Below are positions 1-7,056 of a stretch of DNA of 20,414 bases, piece by piece. Position 1 is the first letter of the stretch; each line of letters begins with the position of its first letter. The DNA lies in contig CAZAMP010000063.1 of the NCBI GenBank assembly GCA_964486455.1, forward strand, positions 1-20,414. The letters are read 5' to 3'. A program made the translations under genes and the position numbers. Source of the stretch: CAZAMP01 sp964486455. GTDB taxonomy: Bacteria; Eisenbacteria; RBG-16-71-46; CAZAMP01. Under the pieces are notes generated by a model. It was not told the origin of the DNA and searched no databases. It worked only from the letters and a program-made list of their open reading frames with translations.

Positions 1-98
1 ATTAAAAGGAATACGCCGAATCCCTCTCAATCGCGCAACTCACCGGCGGTGCACGACTTCCCGCCGGGAGACACATTCCTTAGACCACATGCCGGTGT

Positions 99-127
99 TT
101 GACTCCCGCGGGGCGCTGTGCTAGCTT
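99..127 (+). promoter_or_regulatory. Candidate sigma70-type promoter for the HemC-like gene
   Basis: A TTGACT hexamer (99-104) is followed after exactly 17 nt by TAGCTT (122-127), 46 nt before the ATG at 174. The -35 is a 5/6 match to TTGACA and the -10 a weak match to TATAAT. The same TTGAC(T/C)-17-TAG spacing recurs before the secreted-protein gene (3964) and the porX-like gene (7981), which strengthens the call. It also argues against translation starting at the TTG at 99, which would be the -35 itself. Confidence 0.4.
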
Positions 128-173
128 GCGTCCTAACATCAATGATGAAGGCCTCTTAACGCCGGAGCGACGG

Positions 174-1118
174 ATGCCGAAGAAGAAGAAGTTCCGGATT
201 GGCATCGGTGCCGGGGACCTGGCTTTCGAACAGTGGAAGTCGGTCGAGCCCCGCGTTGAGCCCGATATCGTTGAAGCGGACGTGATCGGACTTCCCGGAA
301 CGGTTGATCATCGCGAAGTCCTCATCGACCGTCTTCTCCGCGGCGATCTGGATGCCGCCGTCATACCGACACGCTACCTTCCGACGACGCTTCCCGAGGG
401 TGTCAAGATCGCCGCGATTCCGCCGCGTCGGACGCCACTCTCGGCACTGGTCACCAATGACGGAATCATTCTCGACGAGTTCGAGGAAGGCGCCGTGATC
501 GGTGTCGAAGGCGCGATCCAGATGGCGCAGATCTTGTTCTATCGGCCCGAGCTCAAGGTGGTTGTCGTTCGTGGTGCGATCCTCGACCGGTTGCGCAAGC
601 TCGACCAGGAGGAGATCGACGCGCTCGTCGTTCCCGCGGCCTATGCCGAGTGGTTGGGAATACAGGAACGCGTGAGCGAGATCCTGTCGGTTGATGTGGT
701 CATGCCCGTCGCCGGCCAGGGCAGCCTGAGCTTCCTCGTGTGCAAAGGGGACGACCGTCTCTCGAAGATGGCGCACCGGCTCGACGAGCCTATGTCGCGG
801 CTGGAAGTCATGACCGAGCGACTGGCGGTGAGCAACCTTCTCGAGGCCCGAAGTGATCTGGCCGGAGCGCTCGCGCGCCTGCAGGGCGATCGTATTCGAC
901 TCGAGTGCATGATGGTGGATCCGGCCGGCCGCCAACGACTCCGGTACGCCGCGGACGCCCCGGCTGACGATGCCAAGAAGCTCGCCCGAAAGGTAAGCGA
1001 CGCGATTATCGCAGGCGTGAGCGGTGCTGCGGGCGCCGACGGCATCACCGGCGGAGACGCCGGCGAAACCACCGGCGACGAAACGGGTGACGCGGTCTCC
1101 GACACCGCCGCCGACTAG
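174..1118 (+). CDS. Hydroxymethylbilane synthase-like protein, catalytic residues lost
   Basis: The 314-aa product follows the porphobilinogen deaminase (HemC) fold along most of its length. Visible landmarks are the DLDAAVIPTRYLPTTLPEG segment (residues 58-76), a YRPELKVVVVRGA...LRKLD block (123-144), and VAGQGSLSFLVCKGDD (179-194). Aligned by eye to E. coli HemC, the catalytic Lys-Asp of MKDVP is Arg67-Tyr68. The Arg pair of SSLRRQ is Ile115-Gln116. The Cys that anchors the dipyrromethane cofactor (GGCQVP) is Ser227, in EARSDLAG. Arg133 and Arg139 are kept. It is therefore unlikely to make hydroxymethylbilane. A ligand-binding or structural role on the same two-lobed fold is possible but unproven. 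The tail after about residue 283 is low-complexity Gly/Asp/Thr. The ATG at 174 was chosen because GGAG (164-167) lies 6 nt upstream. No other haem-biosynthesis gene is near; serS follows after 47 nt. Confidence 0.75.
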   Translation: MPKKKKFRIGIGAGDLAFEQWKSVEPRVEPDIVEADVIGLPGTVDHREVLIDRLLRGDLDAAVIPTRYLPTTLPEGVKIAAIPPRRTPLSALVTNDGIILDEFEEGAVIGVEGAIQMAQILFYRPELKVVVVRGAILDRLRKLDQEEIDALVVPAAYAEWLGIQERVSEILSVDVVMPVAGQGSLSFLVCKGDDRLSKMAHRLDEPMSRLEVMTERLAVSNLLEARSDLAGALARLQGDRIRLECMMVDPAGRQRLRYAADAPADDAKKLARKVSDAIIAGVSGAAGADGITGGDAGETTGDETGDAVSDTAAD

Positions 1119-1165
1119 TCGCCCACCGCACACGCGCCCTCACCGGGCAATAAAGGACGTCTACC

Positions 1166-2434
1166 GTGCTCGACCCCAAGTTCATCCGCAACAACGTGGA
1201 ACGCGTTCGCGCGGCCATCCGCGACAAGGGTGATTCCGCCGACCTCGATCGCTATCTGGAGCTCGATGTCCGGCGTCGAGAAATAATCGGTGAAGTGGAC
1301 GGGCTCAAGCAGGAGCGAAACCGCGCGTCTCAGGAGATCGGCACGCTCAAAAAGGCGGGCCAGAACGCCGACGAGATGGCGGCCCGAACGCGTGAGCTCG
1401 GCGCGACCATCAAGGAACGCGACACCGCGCTGAGAGAGATCGAGAGCGAGATCGCGGAGATCTTGTCATGGATCCCGAACGTGCCTCATCCATCCGTGCC
1501 GGTCGGCTCCGAAGAGAACAACGAGTTTGTCCGCGACTGGGGAACACCCGCGAAACCCGAGTTCAAGCTAATCCCGCACTATGACTTGGTCGAACGGCTC
1601 GACATACTCGATTTCGAGCGCGCCTCACGACTGAGCGGGGCGGGGTTCGCGGTCTTCAAAGGGGCCGGCGCGGCGCTCGCCCGGGGCCTCATCCGCTTCA
1701 TGCTCGATTTCCATACGCGCGAGCACGGGTACGTCGAGGTGGCGACGCCGTACCTCGTCCGGCGGGAGTGTCTCTTCGGCACAGGCCAGCTACCCAAGCT
1801 CGAAGACGACATGTATCACTGCCCGACGGACGATCTCTTTCTCATCCCGACGGCGGAAGTGTCGATAACGAACCTGTATCGCGGGGAGATCCTCAAGGAG
1901 TCCGATCTTCCGATCTGTCTGACGGCGCAGACGCCGTGCTTCCGCCGAGAGGCCGGTGCCTACGGGAAGGACACGCGAGGACTCCAGCGGGTACATCAGT
2001 TCGACAAGGTGGAGATGGTCAAGTTCGTTCACCCGGACACGTCCTATGATGAGCTGGAGAGTCTGCTGGCGTCGGCGGAGGCGGTCCTTCAGGCTCTGGA
2101 GCTTCCGTATCGCGTGATGACACTCGCGACCGGAGATCTTTCCTTTGCGGCCGGAAAATGTTACGACATCGAGATCTGGGCGCCGGCGGAGGAGCGCTGG
2201 CTGGAGGTTTCCTCCTGCTCGAACTTCGAGGCGTTTCAGGCACGGCGAATCGGCATCCGTTTCCGGCACACGGACCAGAAGGGCGTTGATTACGTTCACA
2301 CGCTCAACGGCTCGGGTGTGGCGTTGCCACGACTCATGATCGCGCTGCTCGAGAACTATCAGACCGAGTCGGGGTCGGTGCGGATCCCCGACGTGCTCGT
2401 TCCGTACATGGACGGGCTGACGGAGATCGGGTAG
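1166..2434 (+). CDS. serS: Serine--tRNA ligase
   Basis: Cytosolic class II synthetase that activates serine with ATP and charges tRNA-Ser (and tRNA-Sec where present). The 422-aa length is normal. Residues 1-105 form the N-terminal tRNA-binding arm, a long charged antiparallel coiled coil. The catalytic core carries the serine-pocket TAE (229-231), motif 2 with CFRREAGAYGKDTRG (258-272), and motif 3 LNGSGVALPRLMIALLENYQ (380-399), whose Arg389 is the expected ATP-binding Arg. The motif-3 stretch VALPR differs from the more common LAVGR form, a minor variant. The start is GTG 1166 with AAAGGA at 1152-1157; initiating there gives the canonical MLDPKFIRNN N-terminus. The kinase gene begins 12 nt after the stop, and its Shine-Dalgarno overlaps the serS TAG. 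Confidence 0.97.
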   Translation: MLDPKFIRNNVERVRAAIRDKGDSADLDRYLELDVRRREIIGEVDGLKQERNRASQEIGTLKKAGQNADEMAARTRELGATIKERDTALREIESEIAEILSWIPNVPHPSVPVGSEENNEFVRDWGTPAKPEFKLIPHYDLVERLDILDFERASRLSGAGFAVFKGAGAALARGLIRFMLDFHTREHGYVEVATPYLVRRECLFGTGQLPKLEDDMYHCPTDDLFLIPTAEVSITNLYRGEILKESDLPICLTAQTPCFRREAGAYGKDTRGLQRVHQFDKVEMVKFVHPDTSYDELESLLASAEAVLQALELPYRVMTLATGDLSFAAGKCYDIEIWAPAEERWLEVSSCSNFEAFQARRIGIRFRHTDQKGVDYVHTLNGSGVALPRLMIALLENYQTESGSVRIPDVLVPYMDGLTEIG

Positions 2435-2446
2435 GAGGCTCCACGC

Positions 2447-3709
2447 ATGGATCAGTCCCGGCTGGTGCTGCTGAGAGGGTATCTGTTCGTCGGTGGGATC
2501 ATCCTCATCGCGGTCGTCCTGTTCTACGCGGGCCGCTTGGCGCAGAAGATGGAAGACGAGGTTCACTCCGTCTCGTCTCTCTTCGCGCAATTCGCGGCAA
2601 ACACGGCGCTCACGGTCGCGTCGGAAGACCCCGCGATGCGCCAGGTCTACCAGGACGTCATCCGCCAGATCAACTTCCCGATCATTCTGACCGACCACGA
2701 GGGGCGTCCGCGCGCCTGGCGCCACGTCGGCGTCGACTCCGACGCGGTCACCGATCATGAGATTCAGTCGCTCGAGCCGGAGGCACCGCCGGAGAGCGGA
2801 CCCATCGCCGTCCTCCTCAACGAGCTTGTCGAGCTGGACGAACAAAACGACCCCATCCCGATCCGACACGCCGTGACGGGGGAGCTGTTCGGGCATGTTC
2901 ACTTCGGTGAATCGTCCCTGGCCCGAGAACTCCGTCTCTTCCCATTCCTCGAGCTGGCCATCGTCTTCATCTTCATCTTCCTCGGCGTGCTCGGCTACCG
3001 GAGCATCAAGGAGAGCGAGCAACGTAGCGTCTGGGTTGGGATGGCCAAGGAAACCGCGCACCAGCTTGGAACGCCGATCTCGTCGCTGATGGGTTGGGTG
3101 GAGCTTCTCCGCGATCGGTTGTCGCAGAAGACGGATGGCAAGGTGACCTTGGAAGCCGACTTCGCGGAAGACGTGCTGCGCGAGATGGACAGCGACGCCG
3201 AGCGGCTGGAGAAGATTGCCGCGCGCTTCTCGAACGTGGGATCCGTGCCGCGACTCAATGTCCAGGACGTGGTTCCGGTGGTGGGCGAGGCCGTGGGGTA
3301 TCTTCGCCGTCGCATTCCGCAGATGGGCGCGCACGTCGAGATCGTCGAACGGTTTCAGGAAGTGCCGCCGATCAACGTGAACCGTGAGCTGCTCGAGTGG
3401 GTGGTCGAGAACCTGCTCAAGAACGCGCTCGACGCGGTTGACAAGGAGAATGGCGAGATCATCGTCGAGGTTCGCCGCGAGCCGCAAACCGAGTCGGTCG
3501 ACATCCGCGTGAGCGACAACGGTCGTGGGATGACCGTCGCGGAACAGCGGCGCGTGTTCGATCCCGGCTACTCGACCAAGCGGCGCGGCTGGGGGCTCGG
3601 ATTATCACTTTCAAAGCGGATCATCCGTGAGTACCACGGCGGGCGCATCTTCCTGCACAAGTCGTCGCCCGAAAAGGGCACCTCCTTCATCATCCGATTC
3701 CCGCTGTAG
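2447..3709 (+). CDS. Membrane sensor histidine kinase
   Basis: A 420-aa two-component sensor kinase of the inner membrane. TM1 spans about residues 12-30. A region of about 130 residues (32-162) follows and is the likely extracytoplasmic sensor. TM2 spans about 164-184. The dimerisation/phosphoacceptor box is MAKETAHQLGTPISSL with His205. The ATPase domain has an N box (ELLEWVVENLLKNALDAV, 314-331), G1 DNGRGM (357-362), and G2 GWGLGLSLSK (381-390). There is no receiver or output domain, and no obvious HAMP or PAS, so the signal is probably sensed directly between the TM helices. AGGAGG (2433-2438) lies 8 nt before the ATG and overlaps the serS stop, so translation is probably coupled. No response regulator is adjacent; the nearest is the PorX-like protein 4.4 kb downstream, so a PorY-like pairing is conceivable but only inference. 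Confidence 0.93.
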   Translation: MDQSRLVLLRGYLFVGGIILIAVVLFYAGRLAQKMEDEVHSVSSLFAQFAANTALTVASEDPAMRQVYQDVIRQINFPIILTDHEGRPRAWRHVGVDSDAVTDHEIQSLEPEAPPESGPIAVLLNELVELDEQNDPIPIRHAVTGELFGHVHFGESSLARELRLFPFLELAIVFIFIFLGVLGYRSIKESEQRSVWVGMAKETAHQLGTPISSLMGWVELLRDRLSQKTDGKVTLEADFAEDVLREMDSDAERLEKIAARFSNVGSVPRLNVQDVVPVVGEAVGYLRRRIPQMGAHVEIVERFQEVPPINVNRELLEWVVENLLKNALDAVDKENGEIIVEVRREPQTESVDIRVSDNGRGMTVAEQRRVFDPGYSTKRRGWGLGLSLSKRIIREYHGGRIFLHKSSPEKGTSFIIRFPL

Positions 3710-3734
3710 ATCTTCGTTCGTCGGTAGTGCCGCC

Positions 3735-3811
3735 TGTCTCCCCGGGGAGACACATGCCCGCCGGGCACCCCTCTATATCGCTGAATCACTACTCTTTGTA
3801 CCCGGGTGCAA
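3735..3811. repeat. Double-palindrome element, copy A
   Basis: It begins with a perfect 18-bp palindrome TGTCTCCCCGGGGAGACA (3735-3752). A small GC hairpin TGCCC-GCC-GGGCA follows, then the core TATCGCTGAATC, and it ends with a 16-bp near-palindrome TTGTACCCGGGTGCAA (3796-3811) whose only mismatch is a T-G pair. Copy B at 5888-5963 shares all three parts: first palindrome 17/18, core 12/12, last palindrome 15/16. It starts 26 nt after the kinase stop, so it could act as a 3' RNA structure or terminator-like element. No T-run follows the first hairpin. Confidence 0.75.
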
Positions 3812-3923
3812 TCTCAACCTCTTGCAGGAAAACGATTTAAGAATCGCGTTGGAATGATCGTTCGGGAAGTCGAAGCCCTTGCTGCGGCTCACGCGGCTAA
3901 AGCATGCAGAGCTCATCCCTATG

Positions 3924-3987
3924 ATCGAGATAGACAAAGGACTCTCCGGCGGGCAAGGCTCCATTGACTGTTTGTCCAAATCTCGAT
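3924..3987. repeat. Imperfect inverted repeat over the secreted-protein promoter
   Basis: The left arm ATCGAGATAGACAAA (3924-3938) is matched on the opposite strand by the right arm 3971-3987, which reads TTTGTC-CAA-ATCTCGAT. The two 8-nt and 6-nt blocks match exactly and differ only in a 1-versus-3-nt insert. The arms are separated by 32 nt. The right arm covers the spacer between the candidate -35 (3964) and -10 (3987), so a regulator bound across both arms would block the promoter. A large stem-loop is the alternative. Confidence 0.5.
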
Positions 3988-3992
3988 AGACT
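3964..3992 (+). promoter_or_regulatory. Candidate promoter for the secreted FlgD-tail protein
   Basis: TTGACT (3964-3969), a 17-nt spacer, and TAGACT (3987-3992) lie 42 nt before the preferred ATG. The hexamers match TTGACA at 5/6 and TATAAT at 4/6. The right arm of an inverted repeat lies in the spacer. Confidence 0.5.
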
Positions 3993-4033
3993 ATCCAAGT
4001 AATGTGAAGAATAGACAAGTCGGTCGGGGGACC

Positions 4034-5800
4034 ATGATGCGTTCTCACGTTCCGGTGCTTGCAGGCCCTGCTGTTGTCGCCCTCCTAGTGCTCTTCGCTA
4101 TCCTTCTGTTCTCCGCACTTCCATCGGTGTCCCATTCCCAGGAACCTGCGGTGCAAGAAACACTGTGGTTCGGCGGCCTCGATCCGGAAACCGGGCTCGC
4201 AGTCGAGGGCGGGATCTGGGATTTCGATGATTGCACGCTTCAGGGCTGGACCTCAGTCGATCTGACGGATCATCCGGTCTTCTTCACGCACGTGACCGCC
4301 GATTCTCACGCGGCACACGGCGACCCGGTGAGTTGCGTCATTACGCCCGGTGGTTCGACCGGTTCGATGTGGTGCGGCGCGCATCAGGACTATGCGGATG
4401 ATCGCTGTTGGCCCGGTGGGATGGGATACAGCAACTCGTGGGGACAGTACATGGCCAAGACATTCACCTACGGTGGTCAGGGCTATGTGACCCTCTCTTT
4501 CGACTACTTCGTGGATTCGGAGACGGAGTTCGACTTCACGTACGTCTATGTTCGCGATGCTGAAGGAAACCTAAGCGATCCGCTCAACACGTCGAACCAT
4601 CCCAACGGTCATGGGTACGGGTACTCGGGGGCGGTTCATGAGGGGACGAACATCGGTTCCCCTGCATCTCCAGCTCACGACGAGATTAGACTGGCGCCGG
4701 GAAACCTCCCGCGGGCGACCAATGAGGAGTTCGAGATCGTGTTCAACGTCACATCGGACGAACTCTACTCGGACGGTCTCGATGACTGGGGCGGGTTTCT
4801 CAATAGTGTCTGGGGCCCATTCGGCGTGGACAATGTTCACGTGCATGGCGTGAACCTAGATGACCTGAGCGATTTCGAGCCGACGGGAATCCCGGGGGAA
4901 CAGCTCGACGGCTGGGTCCATTGGGCGAAGGCGCCGATCGGGTCGTTCATGAAGGTGGCCCACCTCGATGATCTGGAGCCAGTGGGGGATCCGGATTGCC
5001 CTCTGACCGAATGTGTTCTAGTGGCGAGTGACACGAGTCAATTCGCCGAGTACCCGCATCCAGAATCGCAGAATGCTTACCTCGTCTCGAATCCCATCCC
5101 GCTTGACGGGCTTGATCTCGCTGCGGTCATTTTCGACTTCCAGATCTGGGCAGATCTCCACAGGGACTATGGAGTCGGTCTTCGGATTGTGATGAACTAC
5201 TATCCGTGGACGTGTCCCTCAACTGGGGATGTGGGGTGGACGCTGGAGCCGGCGGGAGATGGAGGTTTCTTCTTCGAGGAGACACCTGGCTGCTACTCCA
5301 TCCTAGGAGACAATGGCCAGTATCTGCCGCTGGGCGAGAACTCCCCAGATTCGCTCAAGATGGCCTTCGAGATACTGGCCATGTGTGATGACTTTCCCTG
5401 GGGTTGCGAATACGGGCCCGCATACTCCAATCAATCGCCCTACTTTGATCAGATTCGGGTCGGTCTTGTTCCATCACCACCGACTGGTGTCGACGAGGAG
5501 CCCGATGCCAGTGTACCGCCCGCCGCGCTGCTTGGTCTCTCGGCTCCCAATCCGATCCGAGGCACCGCTTCGATCAGCTACACATTGGGGAGAGAAGGTG
5601 CCGTCACGCTGACGATCTACGACGTCGCTGGCTCAGTCACGCGACGGCTCATGGCACGGCAGCCGCAACGAGCCGGCGATCACGAGATCGGTTGGGATGG
5701 CCGAGGCGACCGAGGACGGCAGGTGGCGGCCGGCGTGTACTTCGTCAGACTGGAATCCGGCACGAGCAGCCTCACTCGAAAACTGGTCGTGAGCCGCTAG
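4034..5800 (+). CDS. Secreted protein with FlgD-like/type IX-like C-terminal domain
   Basis: The 588-aa product starts with a signal peptide: MMRSH, then a hydrophobic core (AGPAVVALLVLFAILLFSAL), then a polar SHSQEP cleavage area. The body (about 30-480) is rich in Gly, Asp and aromatics, with beta-type segments such as YVTLSFDYFVDSETEF. It looks like jelly-roll/beta-sandwich modules, but I do not recognise a catalytic family. The last ~85 residues are a typical FlgD-Ig/Por-secretion-like tail: LSAPNPIRGTASISYTL, then VTLTIYDVAG, then GWDGRGDRGRQVAAGVYFVR, ending in RKLVVSR. This tail is common on extracellular proteins of FCB bacteria. A GTG at 4004 would add ten polar residues before the signal peptide. 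ATG 4034 or 4037, behind GGGGGA (4026-4031), is preferred; 4037 has the better spacing. The gene is a single unit with its own promoter, flanked by the two double-palindrome elements, and looks less GC-rich than its neighbours. Confidence 0.85.
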   Translation: MMRSHVPVLAGPAVVALLVLFAILLFSALPSVSHSQEPAVQETLWFGGLDPETGLAVEGGIWDFDDCTLQGWTSVDLTDHPVFFTHVTADSHAAHGDPVSCVITPGGSTGSMWCGAHQDYADDRCWPGGMGYSNSWGQYMAKTFTYGGQGYVTLSFDYFVDSETEFDFTYVYVRDAEGNLSDPLNTSNHPNGHGYGYSGAVHEGTNIGSPASPAHDEIRLAPGNLPRATNEEFEIVFNVTSDELYSDGLDDWGGFLNSVWGPFGVDNVHVHGVNLDDLSDFEPTGIPGEQLDGWVHWAKAPIGSFMKVAHLDDLEPVGDPDCPLTECVLVASDTSQFAEYPHPESQNAYLVSNPIPLDGLDLAAVIFDFQIWADLHRDYGVGLRIVMNYYPWTCPSTGDVGWTLEPAGDGGFFFEETPGCYSILGDNGQYLPLGENSPDSLKMAFEILAMCDDFPWGCEYGPAYSNQSPYFDQIRVGLVPSPPTGVDEEPDASVPPAALLGLSAPNPIRGTASISYTLGREGAVTLTIYDVAGSVTRRLMARQPQRAGDHEIGWDGRGDRGRQVAAGVYFVRLESGTSSLTRKLVVSR

Positions 5801-5887
5801 GCTGTCGGTACTCCTCGGCAATCGGCCAGTCGACTCTGTTGCGGCCTCATCCGACTAGCGGGCCTCAATATCTCAGGATTGCTATTC

Positions 5888-5963
5888 TGTCTCTCCGGGG
5901 AGACAAACGCGATGCGGCCCCGCTCAGTATCGCTGAATCGCTATCTTTTGTACCCGGGTACAA
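5888..5963. repeat. Double-palindrome element, copy B
   Basis: Copy B has the same layout as copy A: TGTCTCTCCGGGGAGACA (5888-5905), a short GC-rich spacer containing GCGG-CC-CCGC, the core TATCGCTGAATC, and the perfect 16-bp palindrome TTGTACCCGGGTACAA (5948-5963). The single change in the first palindrome leaves a T-G pair. The last palindrome is perfect where copy A has a T-G pair. These differences preserve RNA pairing, which favours a structured RNA or protein-binding dyad over chance. The element starts 88 nt after the stop of the secreted-protein gene. Confidence 0.75.
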
Positions 5964-6000
5964 TTTTAAACCGTTGGTATTAAATCAATTATGAGTCGTC

Positions 6001-6022
6001 CCTGACCGACCGGTCGGTCAGG
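6001..6022. promoter_or_regulatory. Perfect 22-bp palindrome, operator- or terminator-like
   Basis: The sequence CCTGACCGACC followed by its exact reverse complement forms a spacer-less 22-bp dyad. The ACCGACCGGTCGGT centre resembles TetR-family operators in shape. No TetR-family gene and no promoter facing a gene start is nearby, because the site lies between convergent genes. A hairpin acting in transcription termination is the simpler alternative. Confidence 0.5.
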
Positions 6023-6105
6023 TGCAAGAGCTTTGTCCAGGTATCGCTGCGGCTGGCTGCGGTCTGATTGAGGCTTGAAGAGGGTCAGGGGCGCCGCGTG
6101 GCGAA

Positions 6106-7056
6106 CTAGAAAGCCGCCTGGGCACTGGCGGCGGTGGGGATCTTCTCATGCCACACAGCGAGCATCTCGGCGTCGCGAAGCGCTAGCACAACGGGAAGCC
6201 GCCGGTAGAAGCGTCGGAGTCCCGCGCGCGGCGCGTGTCCCATCCCATCGAACACCGCACCGTGCTCGAAGAGGAACTGCACCATCGACTCGCTGTCGCC
6301 TTGGAAGACGCCGACGAGGTCGGGGAGCGTCTCGTCGTCGGCGAGGGCGCTCAGCGCATCGACCGCCTCGGCCGAGCGGGGGGATGCGGGATCGAGAATG
6401 GCAACGAGATACTCGCCGCGTTCGATGTCCCCATCGAATTCCTCGACCACGATGTGATCGAACCTTCCGCCCGGGCGGGCCGACGTTACGAGATGTCCGA
6501 CGTCCATGGCGGGTGTCACGGCGGGGGCCACGAGCCCCAGCGCGAGACCCATGACAGCGCAGCCAAGCTGCCAGGCACCTCTTCCGCGGTGCCCGTGTCG
6601 GAGCGTGAGCCACGCGAGGACCCCCAGCGCGACAAACACGATGTCCTCCACGATCCCGCCGCCCACACTGCGCTCAGCGACACGGCCGAAGCAGCCGCAT
6701 TCGCCGGTGTTGCCGGAGATCGCCGCCCAGACGAGAACCACGATGAAGAGCAGCATGACACCGGTCGCGAGGGGGATAGTGAACCTCGGGCGGAAGTTCA
6801 CGATGAGCGCGAGTCCGATGCCGAACTCAGCCACGAGGAAGAATCGCGCCAGAAGCGGAGAGAGCGACTCCGGGGACAACTGATAGCCTGTGATTTGCTC
6901 GACGAAGAGCGGCGGGTCGGCGGCCTTGATTACCGCCGCGAAGAGGAACACGCAGCCGAGCGCCAGCCGCGCGACGTGTCCGGCGAGAATCCAGGTCGAA
7001 TGTGAGAAGCGTGACGACGCGTAGCGCCGGTCATTCCGCGTGATTGACGATGTCAA
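6106..7056 (-). CDS. MauE/DoxX-like membrane protein with Cys-less thioredoxin-like tail
   Basis: A 316-aa inner-membrane protein. TM helices lie near residues 26-45, 68-87, 94-113, 136-152 and 163-181. Between them is the GECGCFG motif (118-124), typical of MauE/DoxX-type proteins that pass electrons to or from periplasmic thioredoxins. The C-terminal ~130 residues (about 185-316) have the layout of a thioredoxin-like domain (EYLVAILDPASPRSAEAVDAL...). The position expected to hold CxxC reads DPASPRS, with no Cys. The start is uncertain. TTG 7056 overlaps the upstream gene by 26 nt, with GGAG 10 nt before it. No in-frame ATG or better GTG exists before the first TM. It shares an operon with the thioredoxin-like gene and is probably its membrane redox partner. 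Confidence 0.8.
   Translation of the reverse strand: MTSSITRNDRRYASSRFSHSTWILAGHVARLALGCVFLFAAVIKAADPPLFVEQITGYQLSPESLSPLLARFFLVAEFGIGLALIVNFRPRFTIPLATGVMLLFIVVLVWAAISGNTGECGCFGRVAERSVGGGIVEDIVFVALGVLAWLTLRHGHRGRGAWQLGCAVMGLALGLVAPAVTPAMDVGHLVTSARPGGRFDHIVVEEFDGDIERGEYLVAILDPASPRSAEAVDALSALADDETLPDLVGVFQGDSESMVQFLFEHGAVFDGMGHAPRAGLRRFYRRLPVVLALRDAEMLAVWHEKIPTAASAQAAF

Larger units (their letters stand above)
3710..4033. other. Non-coding region with palindromic element and promoter
   Basis: No convincing gene lies in these 324 nt. The stretch looks more AT-rich than the flanking genes. It holds, in order, copy A of a double-palindrome element (3735-3811), an imperfect inverted repeat (3924-3987) and a TTGACT-17-TAGACT promoter (3964-3992). 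The short minus-strand frame crossing it has no recognisable features and no ribosome-binding site that I can see. Confidence 0.6.
5801..6105. other. Convergent non-coding region with palindromes
   Basis: These 305 nt separate two convergent genes. I see no gene here. The region holds copy B of the double-palindrome element (5888-5963), an AT-rich stretch just after it, and a 22-bp perfect palindrome (6001-6022). Transcription from both sides must end in or near it, so either dyad could serve as a terminator, although neither is followed by a clear T-run. Confidence 0.6.

Noticed and set aside
56..80. Possible third copy of the double-palindrome element near the window start
   Set aside because: Only a CCGGGAGACACAT-like segment matches; the first dyad is broken and the core and last palindrome are absent.
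99..173. N-terminal extension of the HemC-like protein from TTG 99
   Set aside because: The TTG is part of a likely -35 box, and the ATG at 174 has the Shine-Dalgarno and matches the family start.
1790..3487. 565-aa open frame on the minus strand
   Set aside because: It lies antisense to serS and the histidine kinase, both well supported, and its translation is Arg/His/Asp-rich with no domain; a GC-rich shadow.
3773..4048. 91-aa minus-strand frame in the gap before the secreted-protein gene
   Set aside because: No recognisable features and no ribosome site seen; crosses the promoter and the palindromic element.
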